DNA of 64,000 nucleotides, from positions 203,296 to 267,295 of the forward strand of contig NZ_JAHUWK010000009.1 of assembly GCF_019219065.1 (NCBI RefSeq). The letters run 5' to 3'. A program made the translations under genes and the position numbers. Below are positions 37,659 through 45,725 of the stretch, piece by piece (positions within the stretch are counted from its first letter, which is position 1; every line of letters starts with the position of its first letter). Origin of the DNA: Duganella sp. sic0402. Its GTDB lineage: Bacteria > Pseudomonadota > Gammaproteobacteria > Burkholderiales > Burkholderiaceae_D. The notes beneath the pieces are model-generated. The model made no database searches. It worked only from the letters and a program-made list of their open reading frames with translations, and was not told the DNA's origin.

Positions 37659-38639
37659 ATGAGCTTCCTGACGCTGGACCTGAACTTGCTGCGCGTATTC
37701 GACGCCGTGATGACAGAGCAAAATCTGACACGCGCCGCCGGCCATCTGGCCATGACCCAGCCTGCCGTTTCCAACGCCATCAAGCGCCTGCGCGAAAGCC
37801 TGGGCGACGAATTGCTGATCCGCACCGCCTACGGCGTCAAACCGACCCCGCGTGCGGAATCGCTGTGGCCGTCGGTGCGCAGCGCATTGGCCAGCCTGGA
37901 AGCGGCGGTCGCGCCGGAAACCTTTGACGTCTCGGCCGCGCACGCCACCTTCCGTATGGCGATGGCCGACGCCACCGCCGCCATGTGGCTGCCGTCGCTG
38001 ATGCGTTCGATCGAAAGCGAAGCGCCGGGCATCAATGTGCGCATGGTGCCGCTGACCACGCGCGAACCCCGGCCGATGCTGCTGCGCGGCGATATCGACC
38101 TGGCCGTGGGCTTCTTTCCCGGCGTGGCGGCGCAGCTGTCGTACGAAACCGGTTCGCCTATCCGCCACGAACGCCTGTATTCGGGAAAATATGTGTGCGT
38201 GATGCGGCGCGACCATCCGCTGGCCAAGGTTGAGCTGAATCTGGATAACTATTGCGGCGCCAATCACCTGCTGGTGAGCTTCTCCGGCCGTGCGCACGGC
38301 CTGGTGGACGAGGCGCTGGCCCAGTTGCAGCGCGAACGCCGCATCCTGCTGACGGTGAACCAGTTCTTCACCGCCGGCCGGGTGGTGGCCAATTCGGACC
38401 TGGTGACGGTGCTGCCGCGCCACCTGATCGCGGCGACCGGCATGACCGACGCACTGGTGCACAAGGAATTGCCGTTCCAGCTGCCGGCGGTCCACCTGGA
38501 CATGCTGTGGCACGAACGCGATGCGCGCAGCCCGGCGCACAAATGGCTGCGCACCCATCTGGAAAAAATGAACACCCAGACCCAGCGCGCGGTGAACACC
38601 GCGCCAGCACCTACCCAGGCGCCGGCTTCCACCCGCTGA
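37659..38639 (+). CDS. LysR-family transcriptional regulator
   Basis: The 326-residue regulator starts with a winged helix-turn-helix (LDLNLLRVFDAVMTEQNLTR, then AMTQPAVSNAIKRLRESLGD), followed by a two-lobed effector domain. It resembles the NahR/NodD/LinR subgroup, whose members respond to aromatic compounds. The C-terminus is a Thr/Ala/Pro-rich tail. There is no obvious divergent target beyond the small membrane protein. Confidence 0.93.
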   Translation: MSFLTLDLNLLRVFDAVMTEQNLTRAAGHLAMTQPAVSNAIKRLRESLGDELLIRTAYGVKPTPRAESLWPSVRSALASLEAAVAPETFDVSAAHATFRMAMADATAAMWLPSLMRSIESEAPGINVRMVPLTTREPRPMLLRGDIDLAVGFFPGVAAQLSYETGSPIRHERLYSGKYVCVMRRDHPLAKVELNLDNYCGANHLLVSFSGRAHGLVDEALAQLQRERRILLTVNQFFTAGRVVANSDLVTVLPRHLIAATGMTDALVHKELPFQLPAVHLDMLWHERDARSPAHKWLRTHLEKMNTQTQRAVNTAPAPTQAPASTR

Positions 38640-38663
38640 GATTAGTGGCTACTTAGAGGCTGC

Positions 38664-40217
38664 TTAGTGGCTCGACCTGTAGCCAATGCGGAAACCGCCC
38701 CAGTGCTTGCCATGCACATAAATCGGCGCGGACAGGTCGTGCATCACCTCGCCGGTATCCCGTTTATACGTCTGTAGCAAAAACAGCTTGGTATTCGCGC
38801 CGCAGCGCTTGCCGGTGCGGTCGCTGAAAATCCGCTTGGTGCGATTGTTGACGATGTCGACATCGTAGTTGCCGGTCAGCGGCTGCGAGAACTTCTTGTT
38901 GTGGGTGGGAAAATAGCCGTTGTTATCCACAGCGCCGGCATAAGCCAGCTGCGGCATGGCCGCCAGCAATTCCTCCTGCAAGGGCGGCAGCACTCGGTCG
39001 GTGAAATCGTCGAAGCGGGTCTTGTGCTTGGGCGGATCGGTATTCGGAATCGGCGTGTACTTGCGGTCCCACAAGGCCTCCGCCGCGATCTTGCCGCTGG
39101 CGATGGCCTGCTCAAACAACTTGCCCACTTCTTCCGCCGCGCGCTGCGCCGCCATGCGGATTTCATCGTGCGAGGTTTCAATCGACGACTCGCCCAGCGC
39201 GCCGGTGATGATTTCCGCGCGTTCCGCCAGCGCCATCGCCGAACTGGCCGCACGCGGCAATTCCTTCTCGGTGGACAACAGACTGTCGCGGATGCTGGCG
39301 ATGGCCTGGGCGATTTCCTCGGTGGTGGCGACGTGCTCGCGCGAGGCGCGTGCAATCTGGCCAATCTCATCTTCCGACACGCCCGACGATTGCTCGATAT
39401 TACCCAGCAGCCCGTGCACGGTTTCCACATTGCCGGCCGCCTCGCTGACCTTGACCGCCAGCGAATGCATGCCGGTGGCGGCCTTTTCCGCCTGCTGGTT
39501 AATCTCGCGCACCATGGCGCTGATTTCATCGGTGGCTTCCTTGGTGCGCAACGCCAGCTGGCGCACTTCGCTGGCGACCACGGCAAAGCCGCGCCCCTGC
39601 TCGCCGGCGCGCGCTGCCTCGATGGCGGCATTCAGCGCCAGCAAGTTGGTGCGCGCCGAGATTTCGCTGATGGCCTCGGTAAAACCATAGATTTTGCGGG
39701 AATTGGTTTGCAGCGCAGTCATCACCGACGCGGCGGCTTGCGCGTCTTCGCGCGCGGTACGGATGCGTTGCAGGCCGTTGTCAGCCTCGGCGCGCCCGGC
39801 CACGGTTTCGCCGCGCACCTGGGCGGCAATTTTGGCGGCGCGCTCGGCATTGGCAGCGATGCGCTCGGTGGTGTCGGCGTTCTGCGCCGAGCTGTGGACG
39901 ATGCCGCCGGCGGTACGGACATCCAGCTCGATTTTCTTCTTCACCGAATCGACGAAGTACGAGGTTTCCGCCGCGCCGATCATGATCGCGTCGATTTCAT
40001 CGCCGACAGTGTGGGCAAAATGCCGCACGCCGCCCTCGTCGCTGTTCTGCCGCGACGCCCACCAGGCGATGACGGCGCCGCCCAGCGCGGCCGGAACGGC
40101 AGCCGTGAGCGGCCCCGCGCCCGCCAGGTTAAACAAATACGCGAGGCAGGTTCCGCCCGCCGTCGCACCCAAAATCCACAATCCACGTTGCACCAACTTA
40201 TGCTGCAAAAGCTTCAT
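38664..40217 (-). CDS. Methyl-accepting chemotaxis protein with C-terminal sensory-like domain
   Basis: The 517-residue receptor has two short N-terminal membrane helices with almost no periplasmic loop (residues about 11-53). The signalling domain contains EISARTNLLALNAAIEAARA and GEQGRGFAVVASEVRQLALR, a core hairpin motif. Unusually, a globular domain of about 150 residues follows the hairpin, including GAVDNNGYFPTHNKKFSQPL and ending HGKHWGGFRIGYRS, which resembles a Cache/PAS-type ligand module in the cytoplasm. I chose ATG 40217 (GGGGGAC upstream) over the TTG at 40259. Confidence 0.88.
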   Translation of the reverse strand: MKLLQHKLVQRGLWILGATAGGTCLAYLFNLAGAGPLTAAVPAALGGAVIAWWASRQNSDEGGVRHFAHTVGDEIDAIMIGAAETSYFVDSVKKKIELDVRTAGGIVHSSAQNADTTERIAANAERAAKIAAQVRGETVAGRAEADNGLQRIRTAREDAQAAASVMTALQTNSRKIYGFTEAISEISARTNLLALNAAIEAARAGEQGRGFAVVASEVRQLALRTKEATDEISAMVREINQQAEKAATGMHSLAVKVSEAAGNVETVHGLLGNIEQSSGVSEDEIGQIARASREHVATTEEIAQAIASIRDSLLSTEKELPRAASSAMALAERAEIITGALGESSIETSHDEIRMAAQRAAEEVGKLFEQAIASGKIAAEALWDRKYTPIPNTDPPKHKTRFDDFTDRVLPPLQEELLAAMPQLAYAGAVDNNGYFPTHNKKFSQPLTGNYDVDIVNNRTKRIFSDRTGKRCGANTKLFLLQTYKRDTGEVMHDLSAPIYVHGKHWGGFRIGYRSSH

Positions 40218-40276
40218 CTGTCCCCCGTTTTTAACAACAGGCGCCTTGGGCGTCTCCAAATATTATTTCTGCGATG

Positions 40277-40732
40277 CTATTTTATGGGCAACTTGGTGGT
40301 ATTCTTAACTTCTTCCATGACAGCGTAGGTGTGGGTTTCACGTACACCTTTCTGCAACAGGGTTTTACCCAGGAATTCGCGGTAGGCCGCCATGTCCTTG
40401 ACGCGGGCTTTGACCAGGTAGTCGAAGCCGCCGGCAACCATGTGGCATTCCAGCACTTCCGGGATCACCTGCACGCTGTGCTTGAAGGCGTCGAATACTT
40501 CGGGTGTGGTGCGGTCCAGCACCACCTCGATAAAGACCAGCAGGGACACGTCGAGCAACTGCGGATTCAGTTGCGCGGTATAGCCCATGATATACCCGGA
40601 CTCGTGCAGCTTGCGCACACGTTCCAGGCAGGCAGCGGGCGACAGATTCACCCGCGCGGCCAGCTCCACATTGGAGATACGGCCATCGCTCTGCAACTCC
40701 ATCAAGATTTTTTTGCTGATCTTGTCTAACAT
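40277..40732 (-). CDS. Lrp/AsnC-family regulator, probable controller of putA
   Basis: The 151-residue regulator begins MLDKISKKILMELQSDGRIS, with HTH residues VELAARVNLSPAACLERVRK and a C-terminal ligand domain. It is divergent from putA. In other proteobacteria (PutR, BkdR types) an Lrp-like protein in this position activates proline catabolism, which fits because this PutA lacks its own DNA-binding domain. The ATG at 40732 is preferred over the upstream frame start at 40777 because GGGA precedes it. Confidence 0.9.
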   Translation of the reverse strand: MLDKISKKILMELQSDGRISNVELAARVNLSPAACLERVRKLHESGYIMGYTAQLNPQLLDVSLLVFIEVVLDRTTPEVFDAFKHSVQVIPEVLECHMVAGGFDYLVKARVKDMAAYREFLGKTLLQKGVRETHTYAVMEEVKNTTKLPIK

Positions 40733-40744
40733 TTCCGGGAACTC

Positions 40745-40763
40745 CCAAATAAATATTATTTGG
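40745..40763. promoter_or_regulatory. Palindromic operator between the Lrp-type gene and putA
   Basis: CCAAATAAATATTATTTGG is a perfect 8-3-8 inverted repeat, AT-rich like Lrp-family sites. It lies 13 bp upstream of the regulator's start codon and 190 bp upstream of putA. It is a likely autoregulatory site. Confidence 0.55.
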
Positions 40764-40879
40764 TTAAATTGTCTCACTAAAAACTATCTATTGCTAGCCC
40801 CCCGCATTACCAGAATTAATCCGAAAGAATACCCTCTACAATCGAATCATTAGCAGTTCACTGATTTGACCAAAAATTT

Positions 40880-40913
40880 CACGCTCGCCGGCGCTGCCGA
40901 CGGGCGTGTTTTT
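40880..40913 (+). terminator. Terminator-like hairpin in the putA leader
   Basis: CACGCTCGCCGGC (40880-40892), loop GCT, and GCCGACGGGCGTG (40896-40908) form a 13-bp stem with one mismatch and one wobble pair, followed by TTTTTGT. It has the form of an intrinsic terminator, and it sits 42 bp before the putA start codon and downstream of any likely putA promoter. It may act as an attenuator. Confidence 0.6.
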
Positions 40914-40954
40914 GTACGTGGACCGGCTCAAAAATTTCTTTCTGAAAGTTCTCC

Positions 40955-43900
40955 ATGCAAGCAGTAACCTCTTCCGGTTTCACCCCGTTTGCCGCCCTGC
41001 AGGCGGAGATCCTGCGCGACCCGATTCCCCTGCGCGCAGCAGTGACGGCGGCCTATCGCAAAGACGAAATCAGCGCTGTTCAATGGCTGCTCGGCCAGCT
41101 CGACAAACACGACGATGTCAGCATTCAGCAAGCCCAGCAACTGGCCTATAAACTGGTCAGTTCGGTGCGTACGGAACGCACCCGCGCATCCGGCGTGGAT
41201 GCGCTGATGCACGAGTTTTCGCTGTCCTCAGATGAGGGTGTGGCGCTGATGTGCCTGGCCGAAGCACTGTTGCGTATTCCCGACAATGCCACCGCCGACC
41301 GCCTGATTGCCGACAAAATCAGCAAAGGCGACTGGCGCAAACACCTCGGCGAATCGCCTTCGCTGTTCGTCAACGCGGCCACCTGGGGCCTGCTGATCAC
41401 CGGCAAGCTGGTGTCGACCAATAGCGAAGCCGGCCTGGGCTCGGCGCTGACCAAGCTGATTTCCAAGGGCGGCGAGCCGCTGATCCGCAAAGGCGTGGAT
41501 CTGGCGATGCGCATGCTGGGCAACCAGTTCGTCACCGGCCAGACCATCGATGAGGCGATCAAGAACGGTCAGGCCAACGAGGCGCGCGGCTATCGCTATT
41601 CCTACGACATGCTGGGCGAAGCGGCGCTGACCGAAGCGGACGCGCGCAACTACTACGCCTCCTACGAAACCGCGATTCACGCGATCGGCAAGGCCTCGAA
41701 CGGCCGCGGCATCCGCAACGGCCCTGGCATTTCGGTGAAACTGTCGGCGCTGCACCCGCGCTACAGCCGCGCCCAGCGCGGCCGCGTGATGGACGAGCTG
41801 CTGCCGCGCGTGCGCGAACTGGTGCTGCTGGCCAAGCACTATAACATCGGCCTGAATATCGATGCGGAAGAGGCCGATCGCCTGGAATTGTCGCTGGACC
41901 TGATGGAAGCGCTGGCGCACGATCCGGCACTGGCCGGTTTCGAGGGCATCGGCTTTGTGGTGCAGGCCTACCAGAAGCGCTGCCCGTTCGTGATCGACTA
42001 CCTGATCGACCTGGCCAGGCGCAGCGGCCGCAAGTTCATGGTGCGGCTGGTCAAAGGCGCGTACTGGGATGCGGAAATCAAGCGCGCCCAGGTGGACGGC
42101 ATGAGCGGCTATCCGGTCTACACCCGCAAGGTCTACACCGACGTGTCCTACCTGGTGTGCGCACAAAAACTGCTGGGCGCCGGTGGCCTGATCTATCCAC
42201 AGTTTGCCACCCACAACGCGCAAACGCTGTCGACCATCTATACCTGGGCCAAGCGCGACGGCATCACCGATTACGAATTCCAATGCCTGCACGGCATGGG
42301 CGAATCGCTGTACGACCAGGTGGTCGGCAAGGACAACCTGGACAAGCCGTGCCGCATTTATGCGCCGGTCGGCACCCATGAAACGCTGCTGGCCTATCTG
42401 GTGCGCCGCCTGCTGGAAAACGGCGCCAACTCGTCCTTCGTCAACCAGATCGTCGACGAAGCGATCCCGATCGAATCGCTGCTGCGCGATCCGGTTGCTG
42501 CCGCCCGCGAACAAGGCGGCCAGCCGCACGCCGGCATCGCCCTGCCGCTGGAGATGTTCGGCGCGGCGCGCAAGAACTCGGCCGGCTTCGACCTGGCCAA
42601 TGAAAACGTGCTGCGCGAAATTTCCGAAGCGCTGGCCGCGCCGCGCAGCTGGCATGCCGCGCCATTGCTGGCAGGCGGCGTCAGTGCCGGCCAGCCGGTG
42701 CAGGATGTCACCAATCCGGCGCAGCGCGGCGACATCGTCGGCCAACTGGTCGAAGCCAGCGCCACCGACGTGGAAGTCGCGCTGACCAGCGCCAGCGCTT
42801 TCGCCATGGACTGGCAGACCACCGAACCGTCGGTGCGCGCCGCGGCCCTGCAAACAGCCGCCGACCTGTTTGAAGCCAACGCCATGGAACTGATGACGCT
42901 GGCCATCCGTGAAGCCGGCAAATCGCTGCCAAATGCGATCGCCGAGCTCCGCGAAGCGGTCGATTTCCTGCGCTACTACGCGGCGGAAGTCAGCGGTTCG
43001 ACCAACACCATCGCGCTGGGTCCCGTCACTTGCATCAGCCCTTGGAATTTCCCGCTGGCGATTTTCACCGGCCAGGTAGCGGCCTCGCTGGCCGCCGGCA
43101 ACGTGGTGCTGGCCAAGCCGGCCGAGCAAACGCCGCTGATCGCGCACCGCGCGGTGGAGCTGCTGCACGAAGCAGGCGTGCCGCGCGCGGCGCTGCAATT
43201 CCTGCCGGGCCGTGGTGAAGTAGTAGGTGCAGCGCTGACTGGCGACAGCCGCGTCAAAGGCGTGATTTTCACCGGCTCGACCGAAGTGGCGCAGCTGATC
43301 AACCGCACACTGGCCAAGCGCGCCACCGCCGAAAATGTCGACATTCCGCTGATCGCCGAGACCGGTGGCCAGAACGCCATGATCGTCGACTCGTCGGCAC
43401 TGCCGGAACAGGTGGTGCAGGATGCGATTTCATCGGCCTTCGACAGCGCCGGCCAGCGCTGCTCAGCGCTGCGGGTGCTGTTCCTGCAGGAAGATATTGC
43501 CGACAAGACCATCAAAATGCTCAAAGGCGCGATGCGCGAGCTGAAAGTCGGCTCGCCGGACCGCCTGGTCACCGATATCGGCCCGGTGATCGACGCCGAG
43601 GCGCAGCAAAACCTGCTGTCCCACATCAACAAGCTGAAGGCAACGGCGGTGGATTACTACTCGCTCGATCTGCCGTCGGAAGTCACCAGCGCCGGCACCT
43701 TTGTGCCGCCAACGGTGCTGGAAATCCGCTCGCTGGCCGAGCTGACCCAGGAAGTGTTCGGCCCGGTGATGCACGTGATCCGCTACAAGCGTTCGGAGTT
43801 GCCGAAAGTGGTGGAGCAGATCAACGCCAGCGGCTTCGGCCTGACCTTGGGCGTGCATTCGCGCATCGATGAAACCATCGACTACATCGCCAACCGCGCG

Positions 43901-44608
43901 CACGTCGGCAACATTTACATCAACCGCAATATCGTCGGCGCGGTAGTCGGTGTGCAGCCGTTTGGCGGCGAAGGCAAATCCGGCACCGGCCCGAAGGCCG
44001 GCGGCCCGCTGTACCTGAAACGCCTGCAACACAGCGCCACCACGGCGCCGGTGCACGAACGCCAGACTTCGCCATCGCTGGATGCGCTGATCGGCTGGTC
44101 GAAAAAACACGGCCATGAGCGCGTCACCAGCCTGGCTGAGCAATACAGCCGTTCGACCATGCTGGGCATGCTGACCACCTTGCCGGGCCCAACCGGCGAG
44201 CGCAACACGCTGGCGCTGGTGGCCCGTGGTGCGGTCGCTTGCGTGGCCGGCACGCTGGAAGGCTTGCTGAATCAGCTCGCGGCGGTGCTGGCGACTGGCA
44301 ATATCGCGCTGGTCAGCGGTGCGACCGCGCACTTGTTGCCAGCCGACCTGCCTGCAGCCGTCAAGGACCGTATCCAGACCGTCCCAAGCCTGGATGACTG
44401 CGAGTTCCAGATCGCGCTGGTGGAGTCGATGATGGCCAAGAGCCAGCATAACCCGCTGGCGGCCCGTAGCGGGGCGCTGGTGGGCCTGATCAGCACCAAT
44501 GAGGAGAGCAGCATCCCGCTGTGGCGTTTGCTTGCTGAGCGCGCTCTGTGCGTGAATACGACGGCAGCGGGCGGCAATGCCAGCCTGATGACGCTGGAAG
44601 CTGCGTAA
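40955..44608 (+). CDS. putA: Bifunctional proline dehydrogenase / L-glutamate gamma-semialdehyde dehydrogenase (type B PutA)
   Basis: This 1217-residue enzyme oxidises proline to glutamate. There is no N-terminal ribbon-helix-helix domain, so it should not repress itself. The FAD-dependent proline dehydrogenase spans roughly 160-480 (GISVKLSALHPRYSRAQRGR; RLVKGAYWDAEIKRAQ). The aldehyde dehydrogenase spans about 560-1010 (AETGGQNAMIVDSS; nucleophile Cys in SAGQRCSALRVL). The last 200 residues form the extra aldehyde-dehydrogenase-like domain of type B PutA. It is divergent from an Lrp-type regulator and has a hairpin in its leader. Confidence 0.97.
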   Translation: MQAVTSSGFTPFAALQAEILRDPIPLRAAVTAAYRKDEISAVQWLLGQLDKHDDVSIQQAQQLAYKLVSSVRTERTRASGVDALMHEFSLSSDEGVALMCLAEALLRIPDNATADRLIADKISKGDWRKHLGESPSLFVNAATWGLLITGKLVSTNSEAGLGSALTKLISKGGEPLIRKGVDLAMRMLGNQFVTGQTIDEAIKNGQANEARGYRYSYDMLGEAALTEADARNYYASYETAIHAIGKASNGRGIRNGPGISVKLSALHPRYSRAQRGRVMDELLPRVRELVLLAKHYNIGLNIDAEEADRLELSLDLMEALAHDPALAGFEGIGFVVQAYQKRCPFVIDYLIDLARRSGRKFMVRLVKGAYWDAEIKRAQVDGMSGYPVYTRKVYTDVSYLVCAQKLLGAGGLIYPQFATHNAQTLSTIYTWAKRDGITDYEFQCLHGMGESLYDQVVGKDNLDKPCRIYAPVGTHETLLAYLVRRLLENGANSSFVNQIVDEAIPIESLLRDPVAAAREQGGQPHAGIALPLEMFGAARKNSAGFDLANENVLREISEALAAPRSWHAAPLLAGGVSAGQPVQDVTNPAQRGDIVGQLVEASATDVEVALTSASAFAMDWQTTEPSVRAAALQTAADLFEANAMELMTLAIREAGKSLPNAIAELREAVDFLRYYAAEVSGSTNTIALGPVTCISPWNFPLAIFTGQVAASLAAGNVVLAKPAEQTPLIAHRAVELLHEAGVPRAALQFLPGRGEVVGAALTGDSRVKGVIFTGSTEVAQLINRTLAKRATAENVDIPLIAETGGQNAMIVDSSALPEQVVQDAISSAFDSAGQRCSALRVLFLQEDIADKTIKMLKGAMRELKVGSPDRLVTDIGPVIDAEAQQNLLSHINKLKATAVDYYSLDLPSEVTSAGTFVPPTVLEIRSLAELTQEVFGPVMHVIRYKRSELPKVVEQINASGFGLTLGVHSRIDETIDYIANRAHVGNIYINRNIVGAVVGVQPFGGEGKSGTGPKAGGPLYLKRLQHSATTAPVHERQTSPSLDALIGWSKKHGHERVTSLAEQYSRSTMLGMLTTLPGPTGERNTLALVARGAVACVAGTLEGLLNQLAAVLATGNIALVSGATAHLLPADLPAAVKDRIQTVPSLDDCEFQIALVESMMAKSQHNPLAARSGALVGLISTNEESSIPLWRLLAERALCVNTTAAGGNASLMTLEAA

Positions 44609-44626
44609 TTTTTGCGCAAATCAAGC

Positions 44627-44653
44627 AAAAGCCGGGTTCGCCCGGCTTTTTTT
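44627..44653. terminator. Bidirectional terminator between putA and mtnN
   Basis: AAAAGCCGGG-TTC-GCCCGGCTTTTTTT forms a GC-rich stem flanked by A-run and T-run, so it can work in both directions. The mtnN stop codon (44652-44654) overlaps the edge of the T-run. Confidence 0.9.
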
Positions 44654-45338
44654 ACGCCTTGCAGAAGTTGTGGATGACATCAAACGCGTAGCGCGAGGCC
44701 ACGGTTTTGATGAAATGCATGAAATCGACAGCGGCATCGTCGTTGGCGTTGTCCGAGATCGTTCGGATCACGGCAAACGGAATTCCCAGCTCAAAACACA
44801 CTTGCGCGACCGCAGCGCCTTCCATTTCCACTGCCAATACACCTGGCAAAGCCGCTTTCAGTGCCTGAATTTGCGTCAGTTTGCCGATAAATTGGTCACC
44901 ACTGGCGATCAATCCGCGATGCACGCGCGTGATGGGCGCAGCAGCGCCAGCCAGTTTTTCCGTCAACGCGACGTCGGTGGCAAAGCTGGATAGCCCGGTC
45001 AGCGGGATTTCAAACTGGGGAAACAGCGGGCTGGCATCAAAATCGTGCTGGATCAGCGATTCGGCGACCACAATATCGCCGACTTTGACGTTTTTATCCC
45101 CGCTACCGGCGACACCGGTAAAAATAATGTGGGTAACTCCAAACTTCTCCACAAGGATTGCAGCTGTCATTGCCGCAGCAACCTTGCCTATACGCGATAA
45201 AACGCACACAGCGTCGATTTCCCAGAGTTTTCCGCTCGTGTACTCACGCATGCCGTGAATGCGCCTGGAGGGGCTCTGAAGGGCTTCTATGAGCCCATGC
45301 TGTTCTTCAGCCAAAGCGCTGATGATGCCTAAACGCAT
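44652..45338 (-). CDS. mtnN: 5'-methylthioadenosine/S-adenosylhomocysteine nucleosidase
   Basis: The 228-residue nucleosidase recycles MTA and SAH. It begins MRLGIISALAEEQHGLIEAL with the catalytic Glu pair. AVEMEGAAVAQV carries the ribose-binding Met/Glu, and VIRTISDNAND the catalytic Asp. Its upstream region (45339-45712) is the long non-coding stretch that contains element A. Confidence 0.95.
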   Translation of the reverse strand: MRLGIISALAEEQHGLIEALQSPSRRIHGMREYTSGKLWEIDAVCVLSRIGKVAAAMTAAILVEKFGVTHIIFTGVAGSGDKNVKVGDIVVAESLIQHDFDASPLFPQFEIPLTGLSSFATDVALTEKLAGAAAPITRVHRGLIASGDQFIGKLTQIQALKAALPGVLAVEMEGAAVAQVCFELGIPFAVIRTISDNANDDAAVDFMHFIKTVASRYAFDVIHNFCKA

Positions 45339-45520
45339 ACTTTTCCTTCAAATCTTGAGTTTTGCCTGTGGAGTTCCAGCGCTTTTTCCACAACGCGTAG
45401 CGAAAAAAAATGCATTTTAAGGCGTTTTTCGCTGTGTAGATGGCTTTCAGATGACGAGCAGCCGTGTGGTTGCCTCTGTGACTTCGCAGAATCACGGTTT
45501 TAGTAGTTTACAAAAGGTTT

Positions 45521-45725
45521 ATATAAAAATAGTGGTAATAGTAAACGCGTAATTTTCTGTGGATAAGTCATGTATACGTTTACAAATCATTTGTTTACAG
45601 CGTAAACAACCAGCTGCATAAGGGTTGTACTAGCGGCAGGACATTTTTTGGATAAAATGTGTGCCTGTGGTCAAAATAGTGCTTAGCCACATCTCGTCCT
45701 GTGGATATCCAATCACTTATTCACA
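45521..45725 (+). repeat. DnaA-box-containing intergenic element, copy A
   Basis: This stretch fills the gap between mtnN and the GGDEF gene and overlaps the last 13 bp of the latter. Key sites are ATATAAAAATAGTG (45521), TGTGGATAA (45558-45566, perfect DnaA box on the minus strand), TTAGCCACA (45683), TGTGGATAT (45700) and TTATTCACA (45717, perfect on plus). The same landmarks recur in copy B at a constant offset of about 2200 bp. The rest of the gap (45339-45520) holds only a TTTTCCACA at 45384 that I can name. Confidence 0.7.

Noticed and set aside
41228..43198. 656-codon minus-strand frame opposite putA
   Set aside because: Shadow frame within putA; no recognisable motif and no ribosome-binding site.
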